This document shows positions 24,914 through 34,951 of a DNA stretch of 64,000 nucleotides, piece after piece. This stretch comes from Acidobacteriota bacterium. GTDB lineage: Bacteria > Acidobacteriota > Terriglobia > Acidiferrales > UBA7541. Within the stretch, counting starts at the first letter, position 1, and every line of letters starts with the position of its first letter. A model generated the notes under the pieces. It saw nothing but the letters and a program-made list of their open reading frames with translations. It made no database searches and had not been told where the DNA came from. The translations under genes and the position numbers were made by a program. The stretch is taken from assembly GCA_013289855.1 (NCBI GenBank), contig JABCZD010000010.1, positions 1-64,000 on the forward strand, written 5' to 3'.

Positions 24914-25555
24914 ATGAGATTACAGCGCGTCCTGCTAGCCGATGACCATCGGCTACTGGTAGAAGCCTTTCGAGTACTTCTTGAGCCGCACTATGAAGTG
25001 GTCGGAGCGGTTTTTGACGGCCATGCATTGCTGGAGGCTGTACCGCGGCTTCACCCTGACGTAGTGGTGTTGGATATCGCCATGCCGCTGCTGAATGGTC
25101 TGGATGCGGGCCGACAGCTGAAGCAGAAAATGCCGGAAGTGAAGCTCGTCTTCCTAACCATGAACCAAGATCCGGATCTTGCGACCAAGGCGATGGAGGC
25201 CGGGGCGTCCGCCTATTTGCTGAAGAGTTCCGCGGGCTCGGAATTGTTTCACGCGATTGCGGAAGCGCTGAAGGGAAGATCCTACGTAACGAAGCAGATC
25301 GCGCGTGGGATGCAGGAGTCTTTCGTTCGCGATCCGCAGCCGAAGGAGCGAGTTAAAGTTCCCACGTCTCGTCAGCGCGAGGTGATTCAACTGGTGGCCG
25401 AGGGAAAACCAATGAAGCAAATTGCGGACGTGCTCAACGTGACGCCGCGGACCGTGGCTTTCCACAAATACCGCGCTATGGAATGGATGGGATGTAAGAC
25501 TACCGCCGAGCTCATCCAGTTTGCGGTCAAAAACAACATCGTTGGTATGGCGTAG
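24914..25555 (+). CDS. NarL/LuxR-family response regulator
   Basis: 213 residues, GAGGAG before ATG 24914. Receiver domain residues 1-120 with D10-D11, phosphoacceptor D54 in VVVLDIAMPLL and K104 in AYLLKSS. HTH_LuxR spans about 149-205 (TSRQREVIQLVAEGKPMKQIA ... VTPRTVAFHKYRAM). Expected to bind DNA as a dimer when phosphorylated. No histidine kinase is adjacent, so it is an orphan regulator here. Followed by the sigma/anti-sigma/TonB receptor genes. Confidence 0.92.
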   Translation: MRLQRVLLADDHRLLVEAFRVLLEPHYEVVGAVFDGHALLEAVPRLHPDVVVLDIAMPLLNGLDAGRQLKQKMPEVKLVFLTMNQDPDLATKAMEAGASAYLLKSSAGSELFHAIAEALKGRSYVTKQIARGMQESFVRDPQPKERVKVPTSRQREVIQLVAEGKPMKQIADVLNVTPRTVAFHKYRAMEWMGCKTTAELIQFAVKNNIVGMA

Positions 25556-25724
25556 TTTTCGTTAATTCAAATTTCCTCGTTGACTCGCTTCGTCAGGCGT
25601 CAATTCCACCAGTTTGCCTTTTCAAACATTTCCGAATATAACTAGGCGTCCTAGGAAGCCGCTAATCCCAACCTGGCGACGCACTGACTGCTTGTTGCCA
25701 AAAGCTGCAATCCCGCCGCCCCGT

Positions 25725-26354
25725 ATGCCCTTCACGCCCGGAGTACGGCCGCCAAGTTTCGCCGAGTTAAGGAATAAGGACGACGGCGAGCTGATGGCCC
25801 ATTTACAGGCTGGCTGCAACGACGCCCTTACGGTGTTGTATGACCGCTACCATCGCCTGGTGCTGAGCATCGCACTGAAAATCGTGCGGGATCCGGGAGA
25901 GGCGGAAGACGTGATGCAGAGCGTCTTCCTGGAAATTTTCCGTGCCGTGGCACAATTCGACCCTGCCAAAGGCACTACTAAGGTGTGGATCCTTCAGTAC
26001 GCCTATCATCGCGCCATCAACCGCAAGCAACACCTGAACGCCAGAAACTTCTACAGCCAGGCGAATCTCGAAACGGTGGAGAATCGCTTGCCTGAAACGG
26101 TCTCCACAGTCGGCAGGTTTACGCAGGTTGAGTTGAAGCACCTGCTTCGGCAAGGCCTGGCGACACTCAGCGGCCCGCAAAAGCGGGTGATCGAGCTGGC
26201 TAGTTCGAACGGGCTCTCCATGAAGGAAATCGCCAGCAAAACCGGAGACTCCCTGTTGAATGTGCGGCACCACTACTATCGGGGACTTCAGAAACTGCGT
26301 GCCTTTGTCGGGCAGGCTCCGGAGAAGGGAAAGGCAGCAGGCGGCCATGAGTGA
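25725..26354 (+). CDS. ECF-type RNA polymerase sigma factor
   Basis: From ATG 25725, 209 residues; the frame runs upstream to a TTG at 25614 but neither has a good ribosome site. Region 2: RYHRLVLSIALKIVRDPGEAE through EDVMQSVFLEIFRAVAQFD. Region 4: LATLSGPQKRVIELASSNG through KTGDSLLNVRHHYYRGLQKL. The gene overlaps the following anti-sigma start by eight bases, so translation is coupled. Followed after 166 bases by a TonB receptor gene. Confidence 0.88.
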   Translation: MPFTPGVRPPSFAELRNKDDGELMAHLQAGCNDALTVLYDRYHRLVLSIALKIVRDPGEAEDVMQSVFLEIFRAVAQFDPAKGTTKVWILQYAYHRAINRKQHLNARNFYSQANLETVENRLPETVSTVGRFTQVELKHLLRQGLATLSGPQKRVIELASSNGLSMKEIASKTGDSLLNVRHHYYRGLQKLRAFVGQAPEKGKAAGGHE

Positions 26355-27573
26355 CACGAGTGATCATTCTCATTTCGAGGAGTTAGCCGCTCTGGAAGCG
26401 GGGGGATTCCTGTCGAACGAGGAACTCGTGGAGCTCCGTGAACACGCCAAGGATTGCGTTGCATGCCGGAAAGCCGAGAAGGAGTTCTGCGAACTCGTGC
26501 GCTCCGGGCTGCCGCTGACGGTGGGCCCGATTCGCGAGTTTGTGGAGAAGATAAAGACCCAGCCCGATAACAACATCCGGGCACGATTTCTGCGTCGCGC
26601 CCGGATCGAGGGGATCGAATTCTCTCCGGATGTCGCACCAGCCTCCCCGCGTCGTCGTAGGCGAATTGGATTCTTCGTCACGGCTGCGGCCGCAGTGGCC
26701 GCCGTGATCCTCGCGCTGATTTTCCACGGAAACTGGCGACCCGGATCGCAGGATTCGCTGCAGGCCAGGCAACAGGTCGATCAACTTAAACGCGAGAACT
26801 CCGCACTGACCACGAGCGTTGCGCAGTTAAACGATGCGCTCGCCTCGGGCCAGCGCCAGATTCAAGATCTCCGCGCACAACTGGGAAACGCCGCCGCTGC
26901 TGCTGAGAACCTGCGCCGCAACAGCGAACAGGCGCGAGGGGAGGCTGAACGATCCTCCAGCCAAAACGCGCAATTGCTGGATGAATCCCGCAACCAGGAG
27001 AAGTTATTGGCAGAAGCAAAAGACGAGGCGGCGCGAATTGGTCAATTGCGCGCCAACGACGAAGCCTCGATGGTACAGGAGCAGCTGCGGATTGCCGATC
27101 TCACGAATAAGTTGCGGGTTGCGAGCGCTACTCTAGACGAGGAGCGGCAACTTGTGGCGGCGGGGCAGGATGTACGCGAGCTGATGCTGTCGCGCCAGTT
27201 GCATGTCATCGACGTCCACGACACGGACCCGGATGGCAAGCCCGGTCAGGCCTTTGGCCGCGTTTTCCTGAACGAAGGGAAATCGCTCAGTTTTTACGCC
27301 TTCGATTTGAACGAAGATCGGGTTGTAAATGGCAAGCGTAATTTTCAAGTCTGGGCTGTGCCGGAAGCCAACAAGAGCGCGTCGCGCAGTTTGGGTTACC
27401 TGCAAATTGACGCCAAAGCCCAGGGGCGTTGGATGCTGAAAGTGGACAACCCGGAGCTGGTGAAAAATATCAGTTCCGTCTTCGTCACCGTCGAGCCTGC
27501 AGCCGGTGGCAAGCAACCAAGCGGACAAAAGATGCTCTATGCCTATTTGGGGAAGGCAAATCACCCGAAATAG
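26347..27573 (+). CDS. Anti-sigma factor with zf-HC2, coiled coil and RskA-like C-terminus
   Basis: 408 residues from ATG 26347. N-terminal H33-x3-C37-x2-C40 zinc motif, membrane helix at ~107-126 (IGFFVTAAAAVAAVILALIF) after a run of arginines, a long coiled coil at ~139-270 rich in Gln/Ala/Arg/Glu, and a C-terminal RskA-like domain (~290-408: FQVWAVPEANKSASRSLGYL). The long periplasmic coiled coil is unusual for RskA relatives and could reach the outer membrane or peptidoglycan. It should hold the sigma factor encoded upstream. Confidence 0.88.
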   Translation: MSDTSDHSHFEELAALEAGGFLSNEELVELREHAKDCVACRKAEKEFCELVRSGLPLTVGPIREFVEKIKTQPDNNIRARFLRRARIEGIEFSPDVAPASPRRRRRIGFFVTAAAAVAAVILALIFHGNWRPGSQDSLQARQQVDQLKRENSALTTSVAQLNDALASGQRQIQDLRAQLGNAAAAAENLRRNSEQARGEAERSSSQNAQLLDESRNQEKLLAEAKDEAARIGQLRANDEASMVQEQLRIADLTNKLRVASATLDEERQLVAAGQDVRELMLSRQLHVIDVHDTDPDGKPGQAFGRVFLNEGKSLSFYAFDLNEDRVVNGKRNFQVWAVPEANKSASRSLGYLQIDAKAQGRWMLKVDNPELVKNISSVFVTVEPAAGGKQPSGQKMLYAYLGKANHPK

Positions 27574-27739
27574 CACCTCACGCCAACAAACGAAAAGCCA
27601 TCCCGCGGTACCTCTCCTCCCGCGACGCCCAGTATGAGTTTGTCTGCTTGCTTCATCCCCACCGATAAGAATATCCTACCCAACGATTTGAGCTCGAAGC
27701 GGAACTAGCTTCAGGTGCGAGCACTAGGGAAAATCTTTG

Positions 27740-30700
27740 ATGAAGTCTCCTGTACTCGCGGTGTTTCTTTCTCTTTTTCCTGCTGTGGTGGGTCGCGCAC
27801 CGACAGAAAATTCCCCAATTTCCGGCAGGCTGAAGGTCTGCCTTAAGAGCCTGATCGCCGCGGCGGCGTTGCTGCTGCTGATGGCGGTCGGCGCGTACGG
27901 GCAGAGCGCGGCTTTCGCGACGATTGCCGGCCTGGCGCAAGATCTAAAGGGAGCGTCGGTGCCCGGGGCGACGGTGACGGCGACAAACGTCGAAACCGGA
28001 ATGACACGGACGACGAAAACGACCGCGGACGGCCTCTACCGGTTTGACAACCTGCCATCGGGAATCTATGACCTCTCCATCGAAGCCCCGTCTTTTGCTA
28101 CCAGCCGGGCGAAGAACGTGAAATTGCAGGTTGGAGAAGACCTCGATATCAACTTTACTCTCAGGATCGCGGGGCAAATACAGTCGGTGACGGTAACGAC
28201 GGAGGTGCCGCTCGTCGAGACCACGAAAACGGATGTGTCCACGGTGATCGACGACAAGAGCATGGCTGATTTGCCGACGACAACCTCGTATCAAGATTTT
28301 GGCGGCGTGGCCAACGACTACCTCGGTTTGGCGGTATCGGCTCCGGGGCTGAAGTATGACTATACGGGAACCTCGTTCGACATCGTGGGTCCCGGCAATG
28401 TCACCGATCACGGTATGACGATTTATGTGGATGGCGGAAACATCTCCGATCAAGTGATCTCGGCGCGTGACGCGCTGGGCGCATCGGTGGAGGAAGTGAA
28501 GGAGTTTCAGGTCCTGACCAACAATTATGACGCCGAATACGGGCAAGCCGGCAACACCATCCTGAGCATCATCACCAAGTCTGGAACGAACGACTTTCAC
28601 GGAGATTTTCACGCTTACTTCCGCGGCCGGAACCTAGGCGCGTCCAGCTTTTTTTATAACCTCACGGATCCGGCGGACCGCGCACCTTTCTTCAAGCATG
28701 AATACGGATTCACGGCTGGCGGACCCTTTGTGAAGAACCGTTTTTTTTGGTTCGCCAGCCTGGAAAAGGTTGCGCAGGGTACGCCGGCAACGCTGCTGCC
28801 ATTTGGCTCACCGATCACGATCAATCAACCGGTGAACGAGTTGCTGTGGTCCGGCAGAATTGACCTGATGCTGACAAAGAAGGAACTTTTGAGCGTCCGC
28901 TACAACGTGCAGCGCGACGATTCCCCAAACGCTTTATTTCAGACCGGACCAAACACGGACCCCAGCGGGCTGGTAGACACGATAGGGCACGACAACGAAT
29001 TAAATATAGGTTTGGTATCGACGCTGGCCACACACACCGTCAACGAAGCACGGTTTTATTGGCATCGGTACCTGCTGTCTATGACCAACGACAGCACACA
29101 GCCCGGCCAGGTACTGCCGAACGCGTATGTAGGGGCGAACTTCTGCTGCCCAATGGGGACGTTTCAGAACCGCTACCAGTACATCGACAATCTTTCGTGG
29201 ACCCACGGGACGCACACGTTCAAGTTCGGATTCAACATCAGCCATTTTCCGTATGACTATCTGTATCAACAGTTTGGCTACGGGCGGTACGAATCCTTCA
29301 CCGCGCAAGCCGCTTGTGCACCCTATGGATTGTGTCCCACACAATTCACCATCGGCTCGGGCCCGGGCCAGACGATCGGTGCGGATAACATTTATGGACT
29401 GTATGCTCAGGATTCCTGGCGCGTCAGCCGCGGGGTCACCATAAACTACGGTTTGCGGTACGACGTTGAGGATGGCGCGTTCAATGGCGGTACTATCCAC
29501 GATCCCAATGTGCCGGGCGGTTGCTTACAAGGCAATGGACTGCTTCCGGCGTGTGGATCGGACCACAACAACTGGCAGCCGCGGCTGGGAATCGCCTGGA
29601 GCCCCAATTTTACGCACGGGTTTCTGCATACCATGTTTGGAGACCAAGGAAAGTCCGTTATTCGCGCGGCAGGCGCCGTGGTCACAGAGATGGCTTTTCT
29701 CAATCTGGTAGTCGACTCTCGAATTTTCGACGGAACGAATTTTCTGACCACGAGCATTGCAGCGACCGACTGCTTCACACGGTCTGGCGCGATCAACCCT
29801 ATGCCGTCAAATCCAGCCGCTTGCGCGGTCCTTGTGGCGTATCCAAACGAGCCGAGCACCGCGAGCTTGCAGCCTTTCCTCGCTGGCGATAACAGCAACT
29901 TTGGCCGTGTGCGTCCGTTATCGCCCAGCATAAAGAACCCGAATATCTACATGGCGTCGCTGGTGGTCCAACGGCAACTGGGGTCCTCGTTCACCTATAG
30001 CTTGGGCTACCAGGGTGTGTTCGGGCATGGTTTGTTTGGAGAGACGGACACCAACTTCCCGACTCCTATTCCCGACCCGGCGCATCCCGGTTATTCGTAT
30101 TTGCCAGATCGGCCGGACTCGTCCTTCGACGCGATACGGACAATCTCCAGTGACCGTTCGTCCGGGTATAACGCATTGGTGGTCACCGCGCAAAAGCGGA
30201 TGTCGCATCATTTTCAATTCAACGCCAGCTACACGTATTCGAAAACGATGGACGACGCCGAGGACTTTTACGGCGTGGCCGAGCCGGCAAATCCCTTGGC
30301 ACCATTGAGCCTGGAGAACGCACTGGCCCAAATCGATATCCGTCACTTGGCCAATTTCAGCTTCGTGGCCGATACAAATAACCTGCTCGATAGCCGAGTA
30401 GCGAAAACGATTTTGAACAACTGGACTTTTGGCGTGCTAGGAACCCTGCAATCCGGCCGACCATTCCCTATTTCGACCGGGGACGGTGCTTTTACTGGAT
30501 CAAACTTCCCGGCTATCGGCGCGGAAACGAACCAGCGGCCCAATGTCTGCCAGGCGGGCTCGACAATCACGGGTTGCGCGAACGCGCCGAACGGGGCACT
30601 GGTGGCCACCAATATCGCGTCGATCTCTGGTACCAACCTGGCGGTAAGCCAATCGGGCGTGGCGGCTTGCATTGCCGCGGGACTCGCCAATTGCTCGGCT

Positions 30701-31207
30701 ATACAGACCACCTTTGTTGCTCCTGCGGGGGCCAGTACATCGGGTCCGGTGGACAGCTTTACGGGCGTGCCTGTGGACTTCCAATATATCAGCGGAAACC
30801 TCGCCCGGAACGCCGGGCAGACCTTGCCGCTTTACCGGTTCGACGTATCGCTGACGAGAGCGTTCAAAATTCCCAAATGGGAGTCCGCGAGCATGGAGCT
30901 CAAGATGGACGTCTTCAACGTGTTCAACCACCCACTGTTTATCTTGAATAATGCGAATGACGTGTTGAACTTCCTGTCCTTGCCGCAGCTGACCGTAAAC
31001 GGCGTGCCAAATCCTAACTTCAACTGCACGGCAAGCTGCCTCAATCCGTTCACGGGCTTATATCTTGGAGCCAATGGACAGGTTCTGACGCTGGCCAACT
31101 TCCAGAGAGCCACGTATGACGCGGCGAAAAATTTCAATGGTCTTGGCGGCCCGTCAGGAGTTGTCACGCCGCGTATCATGCAACTCGCGATTCGCTTGCG
31201 TTGGTAG
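27740..31207 (+). CDS. TonB-dependent receptor, Oar-like, with carboxypeptidase regulatory-like domain
   Basis: 1155 residues from ATG 27740. The export signal appears to be the hydrophobic stretch at about 36-56 (SLIAAAALLLLMAVGAYG), late for a first ATG, so the start could be internal. Then a CarboxypepD_reg beta-sandwich (~60-150: GAYGQSAAFATIAG..., SVPGATVTATNVETG), a plug domain and a long outer-membrane barrel ending in RLRW, a terminal aromatic typical of barrel insertion. Oar-like proteins import or export large substrates in acidobacteria; no substrate is indicated. Follows the sigma/anti-sigma pair. Confidence 0.9.
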   Translation: MKSPVLAVFLSLFPAVVGRAPTENSPISGRLKVCLKSLIAAAALLLLMAVGAYGQSAAFATIAGLAQDLKGASVPGATVTATNVETGMTRTTKTTADGLYRFDNLPSGIYDLSIEAPSFATSRAKNVKLQVGEDLDINFTLRIAGQIQSVTVTTEVPLVETTKTDVSTVIDDKSMADLPTTTSYQDFGGVANDYLGLAVSAPGLKYDYTGTSFDIVGPGNVTDHGMTIYVDGGNISDQVISARDALGASVEEVKEFQVLTNNYDAEYGQAGNTILSIITKSGTNDFHGDFHAYFRGRNLGASSFFYNLTDPADRAPFFKHEYGFTAGGPFVKNRFFWFASLEKVAQGTPATLLPFGSPITINQPVNELLWSGRIDLMLTKKELLSVRYNVQRDDSPNALFQTGPNTDPSGLVDTIGHDNELNIGLVSTLATHTVNEARFYWHRYLLSMTNDSTQPGQVLPNAYVGANFCCPMGTFQNRYQYIDNLSWTHGTHTFKFGFNISHFPYDYLYQQFGYGRYESFTAQAACAPYGLCPTQFTIGSGPGQTIGADNIYGLYAQDSWRVSRGVTINYGLRYDVEDGAFNGGTIHDPNVPGGCLQGNGLLPACGSDHNNWQPRLGIAWSPNFTHGFLHTMFGDQGKSVIRAAGAVVTEMAFLNLVVDSRIFDGTNFLTTSIAATDCFTRSGAINPMPSNPAACAVLVAYPNEPSTASLQPFLAGDNSNFGRVRPLSPSIKNPNIYMASLVVQRQLGSSFTYSLGYQGVFGHGLFGETDTNFPTPIPDPAHPGYSYLPDRPDSSFDAIRTISSDRSSGYNALVVTAQKRMSHHFQFNASYTYSKTMDDAEDFYGVAEPANPLAPLSLENALAQIDIRHLANFSFVADTNNLLDSRVAKTILNNWTFGVLGTLQSGRPFPISTGDGAFTGSNFPAIGAETNQRPNVCQAGSTITGCANAPNGALVATNIASISGTNLAVSQSGVAACIAAGLANCSAIQTTFVAPAGASTSGPVDSFTGVPVDFQYISGNLARNAGQTLPLYRFDVSLTRAFKIPKWESASMELKMDVFNVFNHPLFILNNANDVLNFLSLPQLTVNGVPNPNFNCTASCLNPFTGLYLGANGQVLTLANFQRATYDAAKNFNGLGGPSGVVTPRIMQLAIRLRW

Positions 31208-31303
31208 TAAGAAATAGATCAGGAATCCGCCGTCAATCGACCAGACAGCAACTCCGGGCGCATGAGTGATGCCATGCCGTCGCGGGGCAGCGCAGACTTG
31301 CGA

Positions 31304-32986
31304 TCACGGAGAGTGCTTGAGTTCGTTCATGAGAAAATCGCAGGAGCGGACGCACAGCGCCATGATGGTGAGTGTGGGATTTTGGCAGGGATTTGAAGTG
31401 AAGCCTGAAGCGTCCATGACGTAGAGATTCTTGACGTCGTGGGTTTGCTGAAACTGCGTCAGCACTGATTTTTTTGGATCTGCGCCCATGCGCGCCATAC
31501 CCGCTTCATGCAGCGCCCAGCGCGGCGCGGAGGGGTTAGCATAGGTACGAATCTTTTTTGCGCCGGCAGCTTCGAGCATCTCTCCCGCGGAGTCGCCCAT
31601 ATCGTGAATCATGGCGCGTTCGTTCTCGGCGTCGGACATGTGAATTTTGATCACGGGGATGCCGTAGATGTCTTTCTTTGCGGGATCGAGCTCGACGAAA
31701 TTGTCCCAGCGGGGCAAGACCTCGCCGAAACCGGTTACGTCCAGCGAAGCCCGCGGCTCGCGCAGCGCCTTTTTGTAGGCCGCGCCAAAGCCGGGCGCTT
31801 CCCAATTGAAGTCCACGCTGGATTCGCATTCATAGCCAAAGCCGCGGAGAAATTTCTTGTAGGGCGGGGCACCTTGCAGATTGCGGAAGCGTGGAACATA
31901 AATGCCCACGGGCTTCACGGGACTTCCAAGCGAATGCTTGCCCACCAAGCCGGGAAACTCGCCGCTACCGCCGCCACTGCGCACGTGCGCGGTCAGGTAA
32001 TGTCCGAGTATGCCGCTGGAATTCGCCAGGCCGTTGGGGTATTGCGGTGTTGCGGAGTTGAACAAAATGCGCACGGACTCTTGCGACTGCGCGCAGAGAA
32101 TGACCACGCGGGCAAAAATCTCGCGCGGCTGGCGGCTCTCGCGATCGATATACAGCACGCCGCGGGCGCGATTGCGGTCCGGGTCCAGCAAAACTTTATA
32201 GACCATGGCGTTGGAGATGAGCGTGCAATTGCCGGAAGCCACGGCGTCGGCAACCGTGGTGAACGCGGAGTTGAAATAAGAATGGGTGACGCAGCCGCGC
32301 TCGCAGGGACCGCAAAAATGGCAGGGGCCGCGGCCGTTGATCGGACGCGTGAGATTCGCGGAGCGGGTCAGCGTGGCCACGCGGCTGAGCTTTGTGCGCG
32401 CGGCTTCGCGAAAGACCGCTTCCTGACAAGTGAACGGCATGGGTGGCTGGAATTGCCCGTCGGGCAGTTGCGCGAGGCCCTCGCGCATTCCGGTGACGCC
32501 AACATACTTCTCGACGAGGTCGTAGTACGGCGCGATATCGTCGTAGCCGAGCGGCCAGTCTTCTCCGTAACCGTCGTGCGATGCGGCTTTGAAGTCCGCA
32601 TCGCTGAAGCGCAGGCTGACGCGGCCCCAAACGTTGGTACGTCCGCCGGTCATGCGAAGGCGGCCCATCCAATTGAAGGGTTTGTCCGTTGGTGTGGTGT
32701 ACGGCTCGTCAAGATCGTTGACGAACCAATCGGCGGTGTATTCGTTGCAGACCTCGAACTTGGATTGAATGGGGCGGGTCTTGCGGACGAGCTCGGACGC
32801 CATGTTGCGATACTTGAGCTCGAACGCGGGCTTGTGCTCGGAGAAATTGCTGTCGGATTGCGGGCGGCCAGCTTCGAGCAACGCGACTTTCAATCCGGCT
32901 TCGGCGAGGCGCTTGCTGGCCCAGCCGCCGGAGGCTCCGGAGCCAACTACGAGGACATCGAAAGAGGGATCTGTTTTGTTTGGCAT
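31304..32986 (-). CDS. GMC-family FAD oxidoreductase
   Basis: 560 residues from ATG 32986. FAD-binding VLVVGSGASGGWASKRLAE at the N-terminus, GMC N block around 90-130, and the active-site region LHEAGMARMGADP and TSNPCQNPTLT. In canonical GMC enzymes the catalytic pair is His and His/Asn; here His is in HEAG and the second position is Asn. It oxidises a sugar alcohol or sugar; the small partner (subunit 3-like) lies divergently at 33156. No Tat signal on this subunit, so the partner may carry it out. Confidence 0.9.
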   Translation of the reverse strand: MPNKTDPSFDVLVVGSGASGGWASKRLAEAGLKVALLEAGRPQSDSNFSEHKPAFELKYRNMASELVRKTRPIQSKFEVCNEYTADWFVNDLDEPYTTPTDKPFNWMGRLRMTGGRTNVWGRVSLRFSDADFKAASHDGYGEDWPLGYDDIAPYYDLVEKYVGVTGMREGLAQLPDGQFQPPMPFTCQEAVFREAARTKLSRVATLTRSANLTRPINGRGPCHFCGPCERGCVTHSYFNSAFTTVADAVASGNCTLISNAMVYKVLLDPDRNRARGVLYIDRESRQPREIFARVVILCAQSQESVRILFNSATPQYPNGLANSSGILGHYLTAHVRSGGGSGEFPGLVGKHSLGSPVKPVGIYVPRFRNLQGAPPYKKFLRGFGYECESSVDFNWEAPGFGAAYKKALREPRASLDVTGFGEVLPRWDNFVELDPAKKDIYGIPVIKIHMSDAENERAMIHDMGDSAGEMLEAAGAKKIRTYANPSAPRWALHEAGMARMGADPKKSVLTQFQQTHDVKNLYVMDASGFTSNPCQNPTLTIMALCVRSCDFLMNELKHSP

Positions 32987-33155
32987 ATTTTGTGATCGCT
33001 GATGGACTACGCATGCTAGCAATCGGGAGACTGCGGGTCAAAGTGGAGGATGTCTGCTGAGAAGATGTCCTGTTTGTTCGTATGATGTTGTGAGCGATGG
33101 AGTCGGATGCTAACATCGCCGCGGCGTTATTGCGTGATTAGAGTAAGGAGTTCGC

Positions 33156-33746
33156 GTGGGCAACGGAGACAATGCGGGAAGCCGAAAGTTCACCCGGCGC
33201 GAGATGGTGGAGAGGCTGCTGAACGGCATGGCTGCCGGCGCCGCATGGCCGATGTTGGCTTCCGCTCACCCGATTTACGAACATTTGAAAAACGGGGCGA
33301 TGCTGGAGCAGGCTGCGCAATTATCGAAAACCGCCGAATGGTCGCCTTTATTCCTGAGCACCGCGCAGAATGCGGAGTTAGTTGCTCTCGCCGAATGCAT
33401 GGTTCCGGGAGCAACGAAGGCCGACGTAAACCGCTTCATCGATTTGCTGTTGAGCGTGGAGACATTTCGGCACCAGGAGAAATTCCGCGCGTCGCTGGCA
33501 GCGATCGAAGAAAGCGCCAAAGCAGGCTTTGGTCGACAGTTTTCGGCGTTGAACGCGACAGAACAAGAATCTCTGCTCACCACTTTCTCTGAAGTGCAGG
33601 CAAATCGCGAGCATTTTGAGAATTTGAAAGAATGGATTTCCGGAGCCTATTATTCGTCCGAGATCGGCATGCGCGAACTCGGATGGGATGGAAACTACGC
33701 GTTTGCCAGCTATCCCGAATGCGAGCGTGCGCTCGGACCGAATTGA
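33156..33746 (+). CDS. Gluconate 2-dehydrogenase subunit 3-like protein
   Basis: GTG 33156 with AAGGAG five bases upstream; 196 residues. N-terminus KFTRREMVERLLNGMAAGAA resembles a Tat signal with a twin Arg. LVALAECMVPGATKADVNRF and KEWISGAYYSSEIGMRELGWDG are the family blocks. It usually escorts the FAD subunit, which is the divergent GMC oxidoreductase, to the periplasm. The intergenic region (170 bp) should carry both promoters. Confidence 0.85.
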   Translation: MGNGDNAGSRKFTRREMVERLLNGMAAGAAWPMLASAHPIYEHLKNGAMLEQAAQLSKTAEWSPLFLSTAQNAELVALAECMVPGATKADVNRFIDLLLSVETFRHQEKFRASLAAIEESAKAGFGRQFSALNATEQESLLTTFSEVQANREHFENLKEWISGAYYSSEIGMRELGWDGNYAFASYPECERALGPN

Positions 33747-33805
33747 AAATCTCGCGTGGCGGGTCGAAAAAAAACGATCCGCGAAAATCTTCCGAAAAGG
33801 TGAGC

Positions 33806-34816
33806 ATGATTATCGAAGCGAAAGCGCCGACGCGCGTGGACTTGGCTGGCAGCACTCTGGATATTTGGCCGCTGTACCTGTTTCATCCCGGCGCGGCAAC
33901 GGTGAACGTAGCAATCTCGCGTTACGCTTACTGCACAATAGAAACGCACGCCCGCGGCGACGAGCGCATCGATCTGGTTTCGCGCGATATTAAACGCAAG
34001 GAATCGTTTGCATCGTTCGCGGCGATGGAACGCGCGGCGCGTTATAAATTGCCGTTGCTGGCGGAGATCGCCAAGTTTTTTCGTCCGGCGGGCGGTTTCA
34101 CGTTAACAACCGATTCCGAGGCTCCCGCGGGCGCGGGAATTGGCGGGTCCAGCGCGATGGCCGTGGCCATTTGCGCGGCGCTCGACCGCTTTACGGGGGC
34201 AGGGAAGAGCAAGGAAGATTGGATCCACATCAGCCGCGACGCAGAAGCCATTGTGATCAACGTGCCCACTGGCACGCAGGATCATTATCCGCCGGCGTTC
34301 GGTGGGGCGGCAGCCATTGAGTTGCCCCCTGGAGGCGAACATCGCGTGGAGCTGCGCGTGGATTTGAACGAACTGGAAAAACGCCTGGTGGTCTGCTACA
34401 CCGGCAAGCCGCGCCAGCATGGCATCAACAATTGGGAAGTTTTTAAGGCGCATATTGACGGCAAAGGGCGGGTGCGCCATGGGTTGGAACGCATCTCGCA
34501 GGTGGCGCAGCAGTTGCGCGGAGCGCTGGAAGGCGCGGACTGGAAATCCGCCGGCGCCTTGATGCGGGAGGAATGGAGTTTCCGCAAGAGGAATCTGCCG
34601 ACTATTTCGACGCGGATGATCGATCGCGCCATTGCTGGAGCGCGCAGAAACGGCGCGCTGGCAGGCAAAGTATGCGGTGCGGGCGGTGGCGGCTGCGTGG
34701 TGTTGCTGATCGATCCGGACGCGAGAGAACGAGTGGAACGCGCCATTGGTGAGGCTGGGGCGGAAGTCCTGCCGATAAAGATCGATCGCCAGGGTGTGCA
34801 GGTGGTTTCGCGCTAA
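33806..34816 (+). CDS. GHMP kinase, heptose-7-phosphate kinase (HddA)-like
   Basis: 336 residues from ATG 33806. RVDLAGSTLDIWP at the N-terminus, the ATP loop EAPAGAGIGGSSAMAVA and the C-terminal KVCGAGGGGCVVLL mark a GHMP kinase. The GGSTLDIW-type N-terminus is close to D-glycero-D-manno-heptose 7-phosphate kinases, but other sugar kinases share it. No heptose pathway genes are in the window. It follows the subunit 3-like gene by about 60 bases on the same strand. Confidence 0.83.
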   Translation: MIIEAKAPTRVDLAGSTLDIWPLYLFHPGAATVNVAISRYAYCTIETHARGDERIDLVSRDIKRKESFASFAAMERAARYKLPLLAEIAKFFRPAGGFTLTTDSEAPAGAGIGGSSAMAVAICAALDRFTGAGKSKEDWIHISRDAEAIVINVPTGTQDHYPPAFGGAAAIELPPGGEHRVELRVDLNELEKRLVVCYTGKPRQHGINNWEVFKAHIDGKGRVRHGLERISQVAQQLRGALEGADWKSAGALMREEWSFRKRNLPTISTRMIDRAIAGARRNGALAGKVCGAGGGGCVVLLIDPDARERVERAIGEAGAEVLPIKIDRQGVQVVSR

Positions 34817-34951
34817 ACTCCCCCGTACCTAAGTACAGTCGCCCGACTTGCAGGGACAGTTAAGCGACACGCGTCCGAGCGGGGCAGCGGAAACTGTTCA
34901 GGGGGCTCGGCGCATCATAGAATAGTGTTACGGAATAGTGGGTAGGCGGTA

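Noticed and set aside
31508..32995. 495-codon frame opposite the GMC oxidoreductase
   Set aside because: GC-rich mirror of the real gene, with no ribosome site and no recognisable domain.
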